From: an uncultured Lachnospiraceae bacterium
Lineage (GTDB): Bacteria > Bacillota > Clostridia > Lachnospirales > Lachnospiraceae
Assembly: GCA_947624815.1 (NCBI GenBank)
Contig: CANQME010000009.1
Span: forward strand, 1 to 45,870
Direction of reading: 5' to 3'
Length of the DNA stretch: 45,870 bases
This document shows positions 1-7,626 of this stretch, in pieces (the first letter of the stretch is position 1; every line of letters begins with the position of its first letter). Position numbers and translations under genes: made by a program. The notes beneath the pieces were generated by a model that was given only the letters and a program-made list of their open reading frames with translations, ran no database searches and had not been told where the DNA came from.

Positions 1-22
1 TGGAGCATATGGGATTCGAACC
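1..22 (-). repeat. Left copy of 22-bp inverted repeat (tRNA-Ala 3' end)
   Basis: These 22 bases are the T-loop 3' half plus acceptor 3' strand of the tRNA-Ala. An identical copy in the opposite orientation lies at 1710-1731, on the far side of the DUF4143-type ATPase gene. Identity stops abruptly after the 22 bp, as is usual for an att core at a tRNA 3' end. Confidence 0.85.
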
Positions 23-73
23 CACGACCTTTTGAATGCCATTCAAACGCGCTCCCAACTGCGCTAATGCCCC
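1..73 (-). tRNA. tRNA-Ala (anticodon GGC)
   Basis: Read on the minus strand, 73 bases fold as a full cloverleaf. The 7-bp acceptor stem is GGGGCAT with ATGCTCC, the D stem is GCGC/GCGC, the anticodon stem is TTTGA/TCAAA around the loop ATGGCAT, and the T arm contains GGTTCGAATCC. The anticodon is GGC, which reads the alanine codon GCC. The acceptor stem has a G3-U70 wobble, the established identity element for alanyl-tRNA synthetase, and the discriminator base is A. The gene ends exactly at the left edge of the window, so it cannot be seen whether CCA is encoded. Its 3' end is repeated in inverted orientation at 1710-1731. Confidence 0.97.
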
Positions 74-274
74 ACGCACATCCCCACCGGAGTCCCGGCG
101 GAATCGGTACTTTAAGAGGATACCACAAAAAGTGAATTTTGTACAGTAGAATTTATTATTTTTTTCATTTTTTTCTTTTGCGGCTGTTGGGTTTCGGATT
201 CTTTGCCGTTGTTCGCGGCCAGGAGTGTTTAAAGGAATATGATCGTATCGTGAGGCAAGGTTGTACTTGTTAAG

Positions 275-354
275 AAAAGTATCGGATTGAAAAGTCAAAA
301 TCTATCGGATTTAAAATATAAAATCTATCGGGTTGAACTTGTAAAATCTATCGG
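275..354 (+). repeat. Operator-like array, 23-bp period
   Basis: The 12-mer AAAATCTATCGG occurs at 297-308, 320-331 and 343-354, exactly 23 bp apart, and a weaker copy (AAAAGTATCGG) lies at 275-285, 22 bp before the first. Each is followed by a similar RTT or RTTG tail. The spacing is a little over two helical turns, so the copies lie on nearly the same DNA face. The last copy lies between the -35 and -10 elements of the promoter for the gene at 390. This arrangement suggests cooperative binding by a regulator, possibly the downstream protein itself. The binding factor is unknown. Confidence 0.75.
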
Positions 355-367
355 GTTGTTATATAAT
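339..367 (+). promoter_or_regulatory. Sigma-A-type promoter of the DUF4143-type ATPase gene
   Basis: A -35 TTGTAA at 339-344 and a perfect -10 TATAAT at 362-367 are separated by 17 bp. The third full copy of the 12-mer operator-like repeat fills the spacer, so a bound protein would be expected to block RNA polymerase. Confidence 0.7.
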
Positions 368-389
368 AAGGTCAGAGGAGAGAGCTGAT

Positions 390-1667
390 ATGAAAAAGGA
401 AGAATATATACCACGTATTATTGACCAAAAGTTGGATGAATATTTATCGACCTTCGGCGCGGTCTGCGTGGAAGGTCCCAAATGGTGCGGAAAGACATGG
501 ACATCCTCCTATCACAGCCGAAGCGAGATCTTCATCGGCGACCCGGCCGGGAATTTTCAGAACCGGCAGCTGGCAGAGATGTCGCCGGATCTGGTTCTGG
601 ACGGTGAGGCGCCCCGGATGATCGATGAGTGGCAGGAAGTTCCGCCGATCTGGGACGCGGTCCGCTATCGGGTGGATCAGTCGGCGGAGAAAGGCTGTTT
701 CATCCTGACCGGATCCGCCACACCCAATCACAAGGGAATCCTTCACAGTGGAGCCGGACGGATCGCCCGGATTCGGATGCGGCCCATGTCCCTGTACGAA
801 TCCGGAGATTCCACCGGACAGGTGTCTCTTGAGGCGCTGTGCCGCGGCGAACTGCCGTCGGTCATGACCAGAGAGACCGATCTCAGGGAGCTGATCCGGC
901 TAATCATCCGGGGCGGATGGCCGGGCAGCCTCGGCCTGCCTGCGGAGAGAGCGGCGTTATTGCCGGCGGAATATCTGAATGCAGTCATTGACGATGATGT
1001 GTATCGTATAGACGGCGTAAAGCGCAATACCGTGAAGATGCGTCTGTTGCTCCGCTCCCTGGCCCGAAATGAGAGCACAACGGCCACCAACCGGAAGCTG
1101 AAGAACGATATCAGCGAGATTGACGATGAGGACATTGATGTGGAAACCGTGAAGGAGTATTTGGACATATTCGATCGGCTGTTCATCACGGACAATCAGC
1201 CTCCGTTTTCCATGGATGTCCGCTCGTCGGTGCGCGTAAAGCAGGCGGCGAAGCGGCATTTTGCGGATCCGTCGCTGGCCTGCGCGCTCCTTAAGGTGTC
1301 AGCGGAGGGACTTCTCGGGGATCTGAATACACTTGGCTTCCTCTTTGAGGCGCTGTGTGAGCGGGATCTGAAGATCTATGCAGAGTCCTTTGGCGGCTCG
1401 CTCTATCATTATCAGGATTACCAGGGGCGGGAGATCGACGCAGTGATCGAGCTGACAGACGGCAGGTGGTGTGCCTTCGAGATCAAGCTGGGGGCCAACC
1501 AGATCGACGGTGCCGCGGAAGCCCTTCTGAAGATTCAGAAAGAGTTTTCCGAGGATCCCAAGGGCCATCCGCCGGATATACTGTGCGTAGTCTGCGGTCT
1601 GTCGAAGGCCGCCTATCGGCGGCCGGACGGCGTGTTTGTGGTGCCGATTACGGCGCTTAAGAATTGA
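390..1667 (+). CDS. DUF4143-type AAA ATPase (ATP-binding protein)
   Basis: A 425-residue protein of the P-loop ATPase plus DUF4143 family, common in accessory regions of gut bacteria and without an established function. The Walker A motif GPKWCGKT is at residues 29-36, a Walker B-like MIDEW at 77-81 (D79, E80), and a sensor-like LTGSATP follows near residue 106. The C-terminal part has the family's nuclease-like segment (YQGREIDAVIEL, then FEIKLG), reminiscent of the D...ExK pattern of restriction-type folds; that comparison is inference. The start follows an AGAGGAGAG ribosome binding site. The gene stands alone between a tRNA-Ala and an inverted piece of the same tRNA, is preceded by a repeat array over its promoter, and is followed by a terminator. 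This context suggests horizontal acquisition. Confidence 0.88.
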   Translation: MKKEEYIPRIIDQKLDEYLSTFGAVCVEGPKWCGKTWTSSYHSRSEIFIGDPAGNFQNRQLAEMSPDLVLDGEAPRMIDEWQEVPPIWDAVRYRVDQSAEKGCFILTGSATPNHKGILHSGAGRIARIRMRPMSLYESGDSTGQVSLEALCRGELPSVMTRETDLRELIRLIIRGGWPGSLGLPAERAALLPAEYLNAVIDDDVYRIDGVKRNTVKMRLLLRSLARNESTTATNRKLKNDISEIDDEDIDVETVKEYLDIFDRLFITDNQPPFSMDVRSSVRVKQAAKRHFADPSLACALLKVSAEGLLGDLNTLGFLFEALCERDLKIYAESFGGSLYHYQDYQGREIDAVIELTDGRWCAFEIKLGANQIDGAAEALLKIQKEFSEDPKGHPPDILCVVCGLSKAAYRRPDGVFVVPITALKN

Positions 1668-1709
1668 TAGAAACGATTTCAATCCATTTGTCTAAAAGAA
1701 TGTTTTACA

Positions 1710-1731
1710 GGTTCGAATCCCATATGCTCCA
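1710..1731 (+). repeat. Right copy of tRNA-Ala 3' end (att-like scar)
   Basis: Twenty-two bases identical to the last 22 bases of the tRNA-Ala at 1-73, but on the plus strand. The bases upstream do not form the rest of a tRNA, so this is a 3' fragment, not a gene. It sits 9 bp before a strong terminator, the position expected if a complete plus-strand tRNA once stood here and was displaced by integration at its 3' end. Confidence 0.85.
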
Positions 1732-1740
1732 TTTCAAAAA

Positions 1741-1781
1741 GAGCTGAGAAATGGTTTAAATACGTCATTTCTCGGCTCTTT
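1741..1781 (+). terminator. Rho-independent terminator, probably bidirectional
   Basis: A 13-bp stem with one G-T wobble (1741-1753 with 1766-1778) closes a 12-base loop and is followed on the plus strand by TTTCTTT. On the minus strand the stem is followed by TTTTTG, so it could also stop transcription from the small gene at 1834-1932. It lies directly after the tRNA fragment and may be the original tRNA terminator. Confidence 0.8.
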
Positions 1782-1833
1782 CTTTATCCCGTTTTTTCGC
1801 AAGGTAATCAAGGAGGTAATCAAAACACTAAAG

Positions 1834-1932
1834 TTATTTGTTTTTCTTTTCTTTATTGCGTCTTATCAATACTGCAACAATTCCTACGCATAACCATATA
1901 GCACCCGAAATTATAAGTATTGTGCTAATCAT
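1834..1932 (-). CDS. 32-residue single-pass membrane microprotein
   Basis: An ATG at 1932 is preceded at good spacing by GGAGGA, a near-perfect ribosome binding site. The product begins with about 20 hydrophobic residues (MISTILIISGAIWLCVGIVA) and ends in a strongly basic tail (RRNKEKKNK). This layout is seen in small membrane proteins and type I toxins, but no family is recognised. A second in-frame start at 1968, also preceded by a GGAGAG site, would add 12 residues (MRTQLGVVGGII). The gene lies between the bidirectional terminator and the end of the metallophosphoesterase gene. Whether an antisense RNA pairs with it cannot be told from the sequence. Confidence 0.5.
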   Translation of the reverse strand: MISTILIISGAIWLCVGIVAVLIRRNKEKKNK

Positions 1933-2095
1933 AATTATTCCTCCTACAACGCCGAGTTGCGTCCTCATTATCTCTCCGACTGGAAGCTGCCGCTTACCAG
2001 CGCAACTCACACTTTCCGGTAGCATTTTTAATTTCCAACGGAGGTAGTAACTGCTTTTCGCATCTAAATCTATTGTCTGCGGTTTCAAGCATCCT

Positions 2096-3244
2096 TTACA
2101 GGGAAACGTCGCAGCCCTCATTCAGATACCAGCCTAATTCGCCGTCTTTCTTGACGATTCTGCCGATGGAGGTTTCCCGGACGACGGACAGCTGGTCGCC
2201 GGCACGTACTTCCAGGAGCGCGTCGGAATAATCGTCGCACTGGGTCGGCTTGCCGGGACGGTAGTAGAGCAGGTATTTGGGGGCCAGAAAGATCCGGCCG
2301 GTGCTTTGATGGCGCAGGCGCACCAGATCGTCTATTTCCTCCAGAACGTCCACGGAGCAGTCGAAATATCGCATGTGTATGGTCGCCGTACGGCCTTTCT
2401 GGGGATGGTCGGCGGTGATCACCGGAAACGGATCATAGTGTTCGAATCGGGCACGGCTCATGTCCTGCGCTTCTGCCGGAAGGATCAGGGCGTTGAGTTG
2501 TGCCCCGGCTTTTAAGGCGCACCCGCCGTCGATGGCGACGATACGCTTTTCTGCGTCATAGATCGAGCTCATGCTGTCGATGTCCGAACGGTAGAGGGTC
2601 ACGGGCCAGTGACCGGTGACGATATAACGGGTGAAGCGGACATTTTCATGAAGAAATGCGTCGCGCTTCAGACATTCCCATGCGTCGGTCTCGCGCAGCC
2701 GTGCCAGATCGTCTGTGGGAACGCCGGCGTGGGCGAAAATGAAATTCCCAGCGGTCAGAACCGTGGGGAGATTCCAGAGCCAGTCGATCTCGCGCTGATA
2801 GCGGGTCAGAAGAGCCTGCTTTAACGCGGGAACAGAAATACCGTCATAAGTCACGTTGTCCATGGAAATCCCCATTTCGTCCATCATATCGAGAAACAGG
2901 CCGTGTTTCCATACATTGTGAGCATATTGGAGCGTATGAAGGAACCGCCGGTCGGCGTCGGAGCTGCTGTCGATCAGATCGCCGAGACGGCTCATTTCCA
3001 CATTGCCCATGCTGACGAAGACCTGGTGGCCGCTGTCGATCAGATTCAGGATGAAACGGACCGTCGCCAGGCTTTCCGGGCCTTTTTCAATCAGGTCGCC
3101 GATGATGAGGAGGGTATCGTTTAGGGAAAAGCACAGTTTTTCAAGCAGGCCTTTCAGGTAGCTGACATAGCCGTGGATGTCGCTTACGGCGATCAGACGG
3201 CCGGCAGCCGCCGGCAGAGGGATCTTGCGGATAGTGGTCTTCAT
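2096..3244 (-). CDS. Calcineurin-like metallophosphoesterase (PPP/ApaH-like)
   Basis: A 382-residue metal-dependent phosphoesterase. Metal-binding motifs appear in family order: SDIHG (D22, H24), GDLIEKGP (D50), GNVE (N81), HAGVP and TGHWP. The third motif is normally GNHE or GNHD; here the histidine that usually acts as general acid is valine, so activity may be altered. The last ~50 residues look like a small beta-barrel of SH3 type (ending GELGWYLNEGCDVSL). Relatives act on serine/threonine phosphoproteins or diadenosine tetraphosphate; the substrate cannot be assigned. The start at 3244 is chosen because AAAGGAG lies just upstream and the core fold begins soon after; an upstream in-frame ATG at 3313 would lie outside the promoter found at 3281-3309. 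Confidence 0.85.
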   Translation of the reverse strand: MKTTIRKIPLPAAAGRLIAVSDIHGYVSYLKGLLEKLCFSLNDTLLIIGDLIEKGPESLATVRFILNLIDSGHQVFVSMGNVEMSRLGDLIDSSSDADRRFLHTLQYAHNVWKHGLFLDMMDEMGISMDNVTYDGISVPALKQALLTRYQREIDWLWNLPTVLTAGNFIFAHAGVPTDDLARLRETDAWECLKRDAFLHENVRFTRYIVTGHWPVTLYRSDIDSMSSIYDAEKRIVAIDGGCALKAGAQLNALILPAEAQDMSRARFEHYDPFPVITADHPQKGRTATIHMRYFDCSVDVLEEIDDLVRLRHQSTGRIFLAPKYLLYYRPGKPTQCDDYSDALLEVRAGDQLSVVRETSIGRIVKKDGELGWYLNEGCDVSL

Positions 3245-3280
3245 GGAGCAACTCCTTTGACGAAACGTATTTACGGTAAC

Positions 3281-3309
3281 AGTATACCATCGGAAGAAGG
3301 AAAAGTTAA
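3281..3309 (-). promoter_or_regulatory. Promoter of the metallophosphoesterase gene
   Basis: On the minus strand, TTAACT (3309-3304) and TATACT (3286-3281) are separated by 17 bp, about 37 bp before the start codon. It is divergent from the promoter at 3332-3360. Confidence 0.7.
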
Positions 3310-3331
3310 GCATTATGATAGAAAAAGGCGC

Positions 3332-3360
3332 TTTACAGGAACATGCGTTCTCATTATAAT
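3332..3360 (+). promoter_or_regulatory. Promoter of the thioesterase gene
   Basis: A -35 TTTACA at 3332-3337, a 17-bp spacer and a perfect TATAAT at 3355-3360, with an AAGGAG site and start codon shortly downstream. Confidence 0.82.
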
Positions 3361-3393
3361 AAAAAATAATCAGAGTGCAAAGGAGCGAACGCC

Positions 3394-3807
3394 ATGTATC
3401 GTCATGTGGTACAGTACTATGAAACCGACCGGATGGGCATTACCCACCATTCCAATTATGTAAGATGGATGGAGGAGGCGCGGATTCATTTTCTGGGGCA
3501 GATCGGATGGGATTATGCGAAGCTTGAAGAGATGGGCATCATTTCGCCGGTCGTGTCCGTAAGCTGCCGCTACCGACGGCCGTCCACGTTCGCGGATGAG
3601 ATCGATATTCAGGTTACGGTGGCTGAGTTTAAGGGCGTTAAGCTGAAGCTGGATTATCGGATGACGAACGAGGAAGGGCAGGAGGTCTGCGAGGCGCATT
3701 CGGAACACTGCTTTCTGGATCGGAACGGTATGCCTGTACGGCTCGCGAAGGAATATCCGGATTTCTATCGGACTCTCACGGAGCTTGCGGCAGGAAGCAG
3801 ACATTGA
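3394..3807 (+). CDS. Acyl-CoA thioesterase, hotdog fold (YbgC/FadM family)
   Basis: A 137-residue single-domain hotdog protein of the 4-hydroxybenzoyl-CoA/YbgC-type thioesterase family, which hydrolyses acyl-CoA or acyl-ACP thioesters in the cytoplasm. The N-terminus carries the family signature YETDRMGITHHSNYVRWMEE, with the conserved Asp in TDRMG and a family-typical glutamate and arginine (MEEAR). The length is normal for the family. The gene has its own strong promoter and an AAGGAG site before the ATG, and it converges on the DUF975 gene. The acyl substrate cannot be predicted. Confidence 0.88.
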   Translation: MYRHVVQYYETDRMGITHHSNYVRWMEEARIHFLGQIGWDYAKLEEMGIISPVVSVSCRYRRPSTFADEIDIQVTVAEFKGVKLKLDYRMTNEEGQEVCEAHSEHCFLDRNGMPVRLAKEYPDFYRTLTELAAGSRH

Positions 3808-3838
3808 GGGATGAAGCTGCGGAGGCGCTGCGTGTGGT

Positions 3839-4567
3839 TTATCGCTTCAGTCCCCCATAGAATTCTGTCATCGTCGCGTTGTAATATGGGATGACAAACG
3901 GTACGCCCATGCCGCACATAAGAGCTCCCAGAAGAAACCACCCTGCAAATGACAGCTGCAGTATGAAGCACTCCCATTTGTGGCCGTTCATCATCTGCCG
4001 GCTCAGGGCCAGGACCTCTCCGGTGCGCATTCTCGGATTCTCGGCCAGAATATACGGCACCATCCGGTATTCATAGCGCTTGATGATTCCGGGTACGATC
4101 AGAAGAAGGGTCCACAGCGTGATGAAAAGCCCCCTCAGAAACATCGTCAGAAATACCGGCAGATACGTTTCCCCGGTAAACATACAGAGGATGTGGCCGA
4201 CGCCGGCGGATGCTCTGTTTCTGCGGCTTTCCAGATAGAAGCTGGCCTCTCCCACCTTCAGCAGATTGGTAATGAAAATGGTCACCGCCGTCCACACCAG
4301 CGCCAGGAGGGTGGTCGTAACGACCAGTGTTCCCAACGTCACCAGAACGATCTCCATACTCATCCGGCCCATGATGCGCTCCATCCAGGAGGAGATATCC
4401 GGAACTGTGACGCTGCGTCCCCGTACTGCGCCCGCGCCCCTGGCCGCCGTGCCGGAATTCATCCATCTCTCCAGCGCAAAGAGAATGAAGCTGACGATAA
4501 ACGCGTGCCAGTAATAGGCATTCAGCCCTGCCTTAGCCCGCTGCTTCAGATCTGCCCTTGAAAGCAT
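3839..4567 (-). CDS. DUF975 family integral membrane protein
   Basis: A 242-residue polytopic membrane protein with the features of DUF975. The start MLSRADLKQRAK leads into a first membrane segment near residues 20-34; others lie near 72-100, 135-160 and 205-230. The diagnostic stretch TLLLIVPGIIKRYEYRMVPY is at about residues 150-170 and is followed by ILAENP and SRQMMNGHKWE. The function of the family is unknown. Its ribosome binding site (GGAGGGAG) precedes the ATG. The region upstream contains the terminator of the preceding operon, so the gene is probably transcribed separately. Confidence 0.88.
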   Translation of the reverse strand: MLSRADLKQRAKAGLNAYYWHAFIVSFILFALERWMNSGTAARGAGAVRGRSVTVPDISSWMERIMGRMSMEIVLVTLGTLVVTTTLLALVWTAVTIFITNLLKVGEASFYLESRRNRASAGVGHILCMFTGETYLPVFLTMFLRGLFITLWTLLLIVPGIIKRYEYRMVPYILAENPRMRTGEVLALSRQMMNGHKWECFILQLSFAGWFLLGALMCGMGVPFVIPYYNATMTEFYGGLKR

Positions 4568-4608
4568 ACTAATCTTCTCCCTCCATATGTGACGCCTGTC
4601 CCGGATAC

Positions 4609-4673
4609 AAAAAGATCTGCGGACGGCACTTTCGCTGCTTTTGCAGCTATTTTAGCACAGTTCGCAGATCTTT
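4609..4673 (-). terminator. Terminator of the 12.3-4.8 kb minus-strand operon
   Basis: A 14-bp stem with one wobble pair (4611-4624 with 4660-4673) encloses a smaller GCTGC/GCAGC hairpin and is followed on the minus strand by TTTTT (4613-4609). It lies about 160 bp past the stop codon of the last gene. The 158 bp between that stop and the hairpin contain only GC-rich imperfect repeats (GGCTGCGGACG variants) and no credible gene. Confidence 0.65.
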
Positions 4674-4831
4674 CCCACTGTTTTCTGCTAAGGGGAGGAA
4701 TCTTTTCTACAGCTGCCTCCACAACTGCCGTGCAGAGTGCTGCCGGCGGACGCGGACAGAGTCGCGGATGACGGCTGCGGACGAAATCCGCTGACAGGCG
4801 GCTGCGGACGGAGCCGTGAATGGCGGCCGGT

Positions 4832-5521
4832 TCAGTAACCGCCTCCGACGCGCTGACGCGCCTTCGCCTCCGCCTGGTAGCGGCGGGCCATGCGAAACGC
4901 GGCGTACTCGATCGTACCCTCCGACGCGGTCTTCAGAAGATACAGTCCTTCCTTGTCGATCACGCCGGCTACCGTCAGTAGCTCGCCGTCTGCCTTCACA
5001 GACTCTCCCGCCGTATCCGTACTTCCGAACAGCGCATCCGAAAGCTCCTCCGTCAGGATACACATTTTCCTGCCGCCGGCGCCGGACGCCATGCCGGCTC
5101 CCGCTCCGTCCGTCTGGGATGTTTCGTCTGCCTCCGGACGGGGAAGAACGTAGTCGCCGGACAGGAGCTTCGCGGGATATACCAGGTATGCACTGCCGTA
5201 CACCTCCACGACCGCGGCGCTTTTCCGGCGGCCGGTGCTGACCGACTGGACGTTCTGCTGTTTTCCGATCCGCCATCCGGCCATATCCAGGATGCCGCTA
5301 TAGGCGTCCTTCTCCTGTTCCTCCCACTCCCTCAGCCGGGCCACGTCGATCCCCATTCCGCGGCAGTCCGTCTCGACGCGGCAGGGCGTCGCATAGATAT
5401 AGGTCCAGAGCGCCATACCTGCCATAACGGCGATCCCGGCCGCACAGAACGCCTCCAGGATCCGATTCCATACTTCTCTGCCGGATATTCTGCTCCGGCT
5501 TTCGGACGTCGTATGCTCCAT
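4832..5521 (-). CDS. MacB-like periplasmic core domain protein, one membrane anchor
   Basis: A 229-residue protein with one membrane segment (residues about 22-43) and an extracellular domain. The stretch LTEELSDALFG...ESVKADGELLTVAGVID near residues 153-190 matches the MacB_PCD pattern of ABC exporter permeases, in which this domain sits between membrane helix 1 and helices 2-4. Here the protein ends after the domain (RQRVGGGY), so the FtsX-type C-terminal helices are missing. No continuation is seen in other frames downstream, so this seems a stand-alone form, not a frameshift. It starts 5 bp after the HlyD-like gene with a GAGGAA site. Interpretation: an accessory subunit working with the adjacent adaptor. 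The family match is by eye. Confidence 0.62.
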   Translation of the reverse strand: MEHTTSESRSRISGREVWNRILEAFCAAGIAVMAGMALWTYIYATPCRVETDCRGMGIDVARLREWEEQEKDAYSGILDMAGWRIGKQQNVQSVSTGRRKSAAVVEVYGSAYLVYPAKLLSGDYVLPRPEADETSQTDGAGAGMASGAGGRKMCILTEELSDALFGSTDTAGESVKADGELLTVAGVIDKEGLYLLKTASEGTIEYAAFRMARRYQAEAKARQRVGGGY

Positions 5522-5526
5522 CTTCT

Positions 5527-7464
5527 CTATTCCTCAAGACTTTCTACCGGGCGGATGCGGCTGCCGGGCAGGATCACCTGGTTTGCCGCTGTGACCAGAG
5601 GATCGGTTTCAAACAAAGCGCCTTCCACGGCAGCCTCCGAGCTGCCCATTTCGAGAACTGTCAGTCCCACCCGCTCTGCCTTGAATTCCTGTCCCATGAC
5701 GGCGCTGCGGGTACGGACGGCCAGACAGTAATAGCCTTCGGAATCCTGGCGCAGCGCGGACAGCGGGATCACCTGCTGATAGGTATCCGAGGTCCGGCGG
5801 CACTGATAGGACGTTACAGTGCCGATCGGCAGGTTCAGCTCCGCCAGGTCCGCCGTGAATGTCCCGGTCTCCTCTCCCAGAAGGTTCATGCTGCCTACCC
5901 GCGCCTCTACGGTCCGGGTACTGCCGGGAATCGAAACCGACAGCAGATCGCCAACCGACAGCTCCTGGCCATTCTTGTCGAATTCTGCCACAAACAGCCT
6001 GCCTCCGCAGGCGATGGACAGACGTTCCTCGCCGGTACTGGTCCGGCCGGCCGCTACCTCCTGAAGGATCACGGTACCGTCCACCTCCGAGCACACGCGG
6101 CCCTCTTCTCCGATCATCTGTCCGAGCTGGTCCAGCCGCCGTTCGATGTCCCCGATCTCCAGCTGCTGAAGCTGGCGGTCGATCTGGGCCAGGCGTTTCT
6201 GCTGATCCGCGGTGAGCGCCGCCTGTTCGTCCTGCCGGGAAGCGATGTCCAGGTTCCAGCGGGTGTTTTCTACGCTCTTTACAAGGGCGTCCAGCGCCTT
6301 CTGCTCGGCCTTCTCCGCCTCGTCCTCCTGCTTAAGCTGCGCCTGGTAAGTTTCCTTAAGCGCCTCCTGGGCGCTGGTCTCCCCGCTTGCAAGCCGGTCA
6401 TACTGGATCGAAAGGATGTCATAGCGGTCCCGGATCTCGCTGATCGAAGCTGCCCACTGCTCCTTCTGTTCCTCCAACTCCTTCTGGGCGGCGCTCAGCT
6501 GCTTCTCCAGCTCGGCCACGCTGCTGCCGGCTGTTGCGGCTGTACCGCCAGCGTTGGTTGCACTACCTGTGTTGGCTGCACTGCCTGTGTTGGCTGCACT
6601 GCCTGTGTTGGCTGCATTGCCTGTGTTGGCTGCACTGCCTGTGTTGGCTGTACTGCCTGTGTTGGCTGTACCGCTTGTACCAACTGTGTCGGTTGTACCG
6701 GCTGTACCGGTTGCTCCAGCCGCTCCGGCGGACGGTACTTTCTCTGCATTGGCGCCGCTGGCCGCCGGCGGAACCGCATTTCCGCCCTTAGCTGCTTCGA
6801 TCTGCTTCTTCAGCTCTTCGATCGTCTGCTGCGTCTCCTGAAGCTGCCTGTCTCGCGACGTTCTCGCGCTGCGCAGCTCTCTCTCAGCGCTGTCCAGCTG
6901 CTGCTCCTGGGACAGCATCAGTTCGTCGTCATTCATCGCCTTCTTGCGCGCGTATTCCGCCTCCAGGTTCTTCCGGTTGACAAAATGCTCCGCCCACAGC
7001 TCGTCATGCTCCTTCTGTCCTTCCTCCAGCTCCTGCTGCGCAAGCATCAGCTCCCGCTGCGCAAGCTCGGTCTGCGTCACAGACGCATAGGTCTCAGAAG
7101 CCACATCGAAGCGCTGAAGGCCAAGCTGAGCCTTTAGAAGCTGTTCCTCCAGCTCCTCCTTCTCTTCAAGCATTGAAGCCATCTGAAAACGGAACAGCTC
7201 GTCGCCGGTCTTCACCTCGCTGCCGGCAGTCACGGAAACGGCCTCCACCTTCAGGCCGGGCAATATATCGCAGAATACGGCCTCCTGCTCCTTCACGGTT
7301 CCGGTTCCGGTGATGATGGTTTCCACGCTCTTCCGCTGCGCATACGTGGTCAGCACCTTTGGCACCGTCACGCTGTCATAGATCCGCGATACCAGCGTGC
7401 CGAATAGCATGAAAAGAAAGAATCCGATCAGAATCCTCCGATACCATTTCCGTCTGTGTTCCAT
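5527..7464 (-). CDS. HlyD/MacA-like periplasmic adaptor with repeat insertion
   Basis: A 645-residue membrane-fusion-type adaptor. An N-terminal membrane helix (about 11-30) is followed by a barrel-sandwich segment (about 45-95, [13 protein letters not shown]... [11 protein letters not shown]), two long coiled-coil arms (about 95-225 and 315-450), the second half of the barrel-sandwich ([14 protein letters not shown]) and a beta-barrel C-terminus. Between the two coiled-coil arms, where adaptor proteins have the hairpin tip, lies a Thr/Gly/Ala/Asn repeat of six residues (NTGSAA) encoded by an 18-bp minisatellite. In known tripartite exporters such adaptors link an ABC permease to outer components; in a Gram-positive the partner would be a membrane permease. 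Start supported by GGAGGGA. Confidence 0.85.
   Translation of the reverse strand: MEHRRKWYRRILIGFFLFMLFGTLVSRIYDSVTVPKVLTTYAQRKSVETIITGTGTVKEQEAVFCDILPGLKVEAVSVTAGSEVKTGDELFRFQMASMLEEKEELEEQLLKAQLGLQRFDVASETYASVTQTELAQRELMLAQQELEEGQKEHDELWAEHFVNRKNLEAEYARKKAMNDDELMLSQEQQLDSAERELRSARTSRDRQLQETQQTIEELKKQIEAAKGGNAVPPAASGANAEKVPSAGAAGATGTAGTTDTVGTSGTANTGSTANTGSAANTGNAANTGSAANTGSAANTGSATNAGGTAATAGSSVAELEKQLSAAQKELEEQKEQWAASISEIRDRYDILSIQYDRLASGETSAQEALKETYQAQLKQEDEAEKAEQKALDALVKSVENTRWNLDIASRQDEQAALTADQQKRLAQIDRQLQQLEIGDIERRLDQLGQMIGEEGRVCSEVDGTVILQEVAAGRTSTGEERLSIACGGRLFVAEFDKNGQELSVGDLLSVSIPGSTRTVEARVGSMNLLGEETGTFTADLAELNLPIGTVTSYQCRRTSDTYQQVIPLSALRQDSEGYYCLAVRTRSAVMGQEFKAERVGLTVLEMGSSEAAVEGALFETDPLVTAANQVILPGSRIRPVESLEE
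6551..6676 (-). repeat. 18-bp coding minisatellite (NTGSAA repeat)
   Basis: Seven head-to-tail 18-bp units (consensus on the plus strand GTGTTGGCTGCACTGCCT), nearly identical in the centre and degenerate at the ends. All keep frame and encode a six-residue repeat at the tip of the adaptor's coiled-coil hairpin. Confidence 0.95.
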
Positions 7465-7626
7465 CGATTATCCCTCCGCGATTTTCCCCGCTGTTTCTTT
7501 CTCCACCCGTTTTTCCACTTTCCTGCTCTTTCACGCCGGACGCGGCGGCTTCTCTGCATCCTGCTGCTACTCGTTCGCTCCTCCACGCCCGGCCCAGAAA
7601 TCTTCCGCGCCTGTTCGCCTTCCCCC

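Noticed and set aside
275-354. CRISPR array
   Set aside because: Repeat units are 12 bp with 11-bp similar spacers, far too short, and no cas genes are present.
1660-1731. Second complete tRNA-Ala on the plus strand
   Set aside because: Only the last 22 bases match; no acceptor 5' strand, D arm or anticodon arm is present upstream.
6495-6841. Three overlapping ORFs in the 18-bp repeat region ([13 protein letters not shown] and similar)
   Set aside because: Any frame stays open in a stop-free 18-bp repeat; the adaptor frame continues for 645 residues with recognisable domains.
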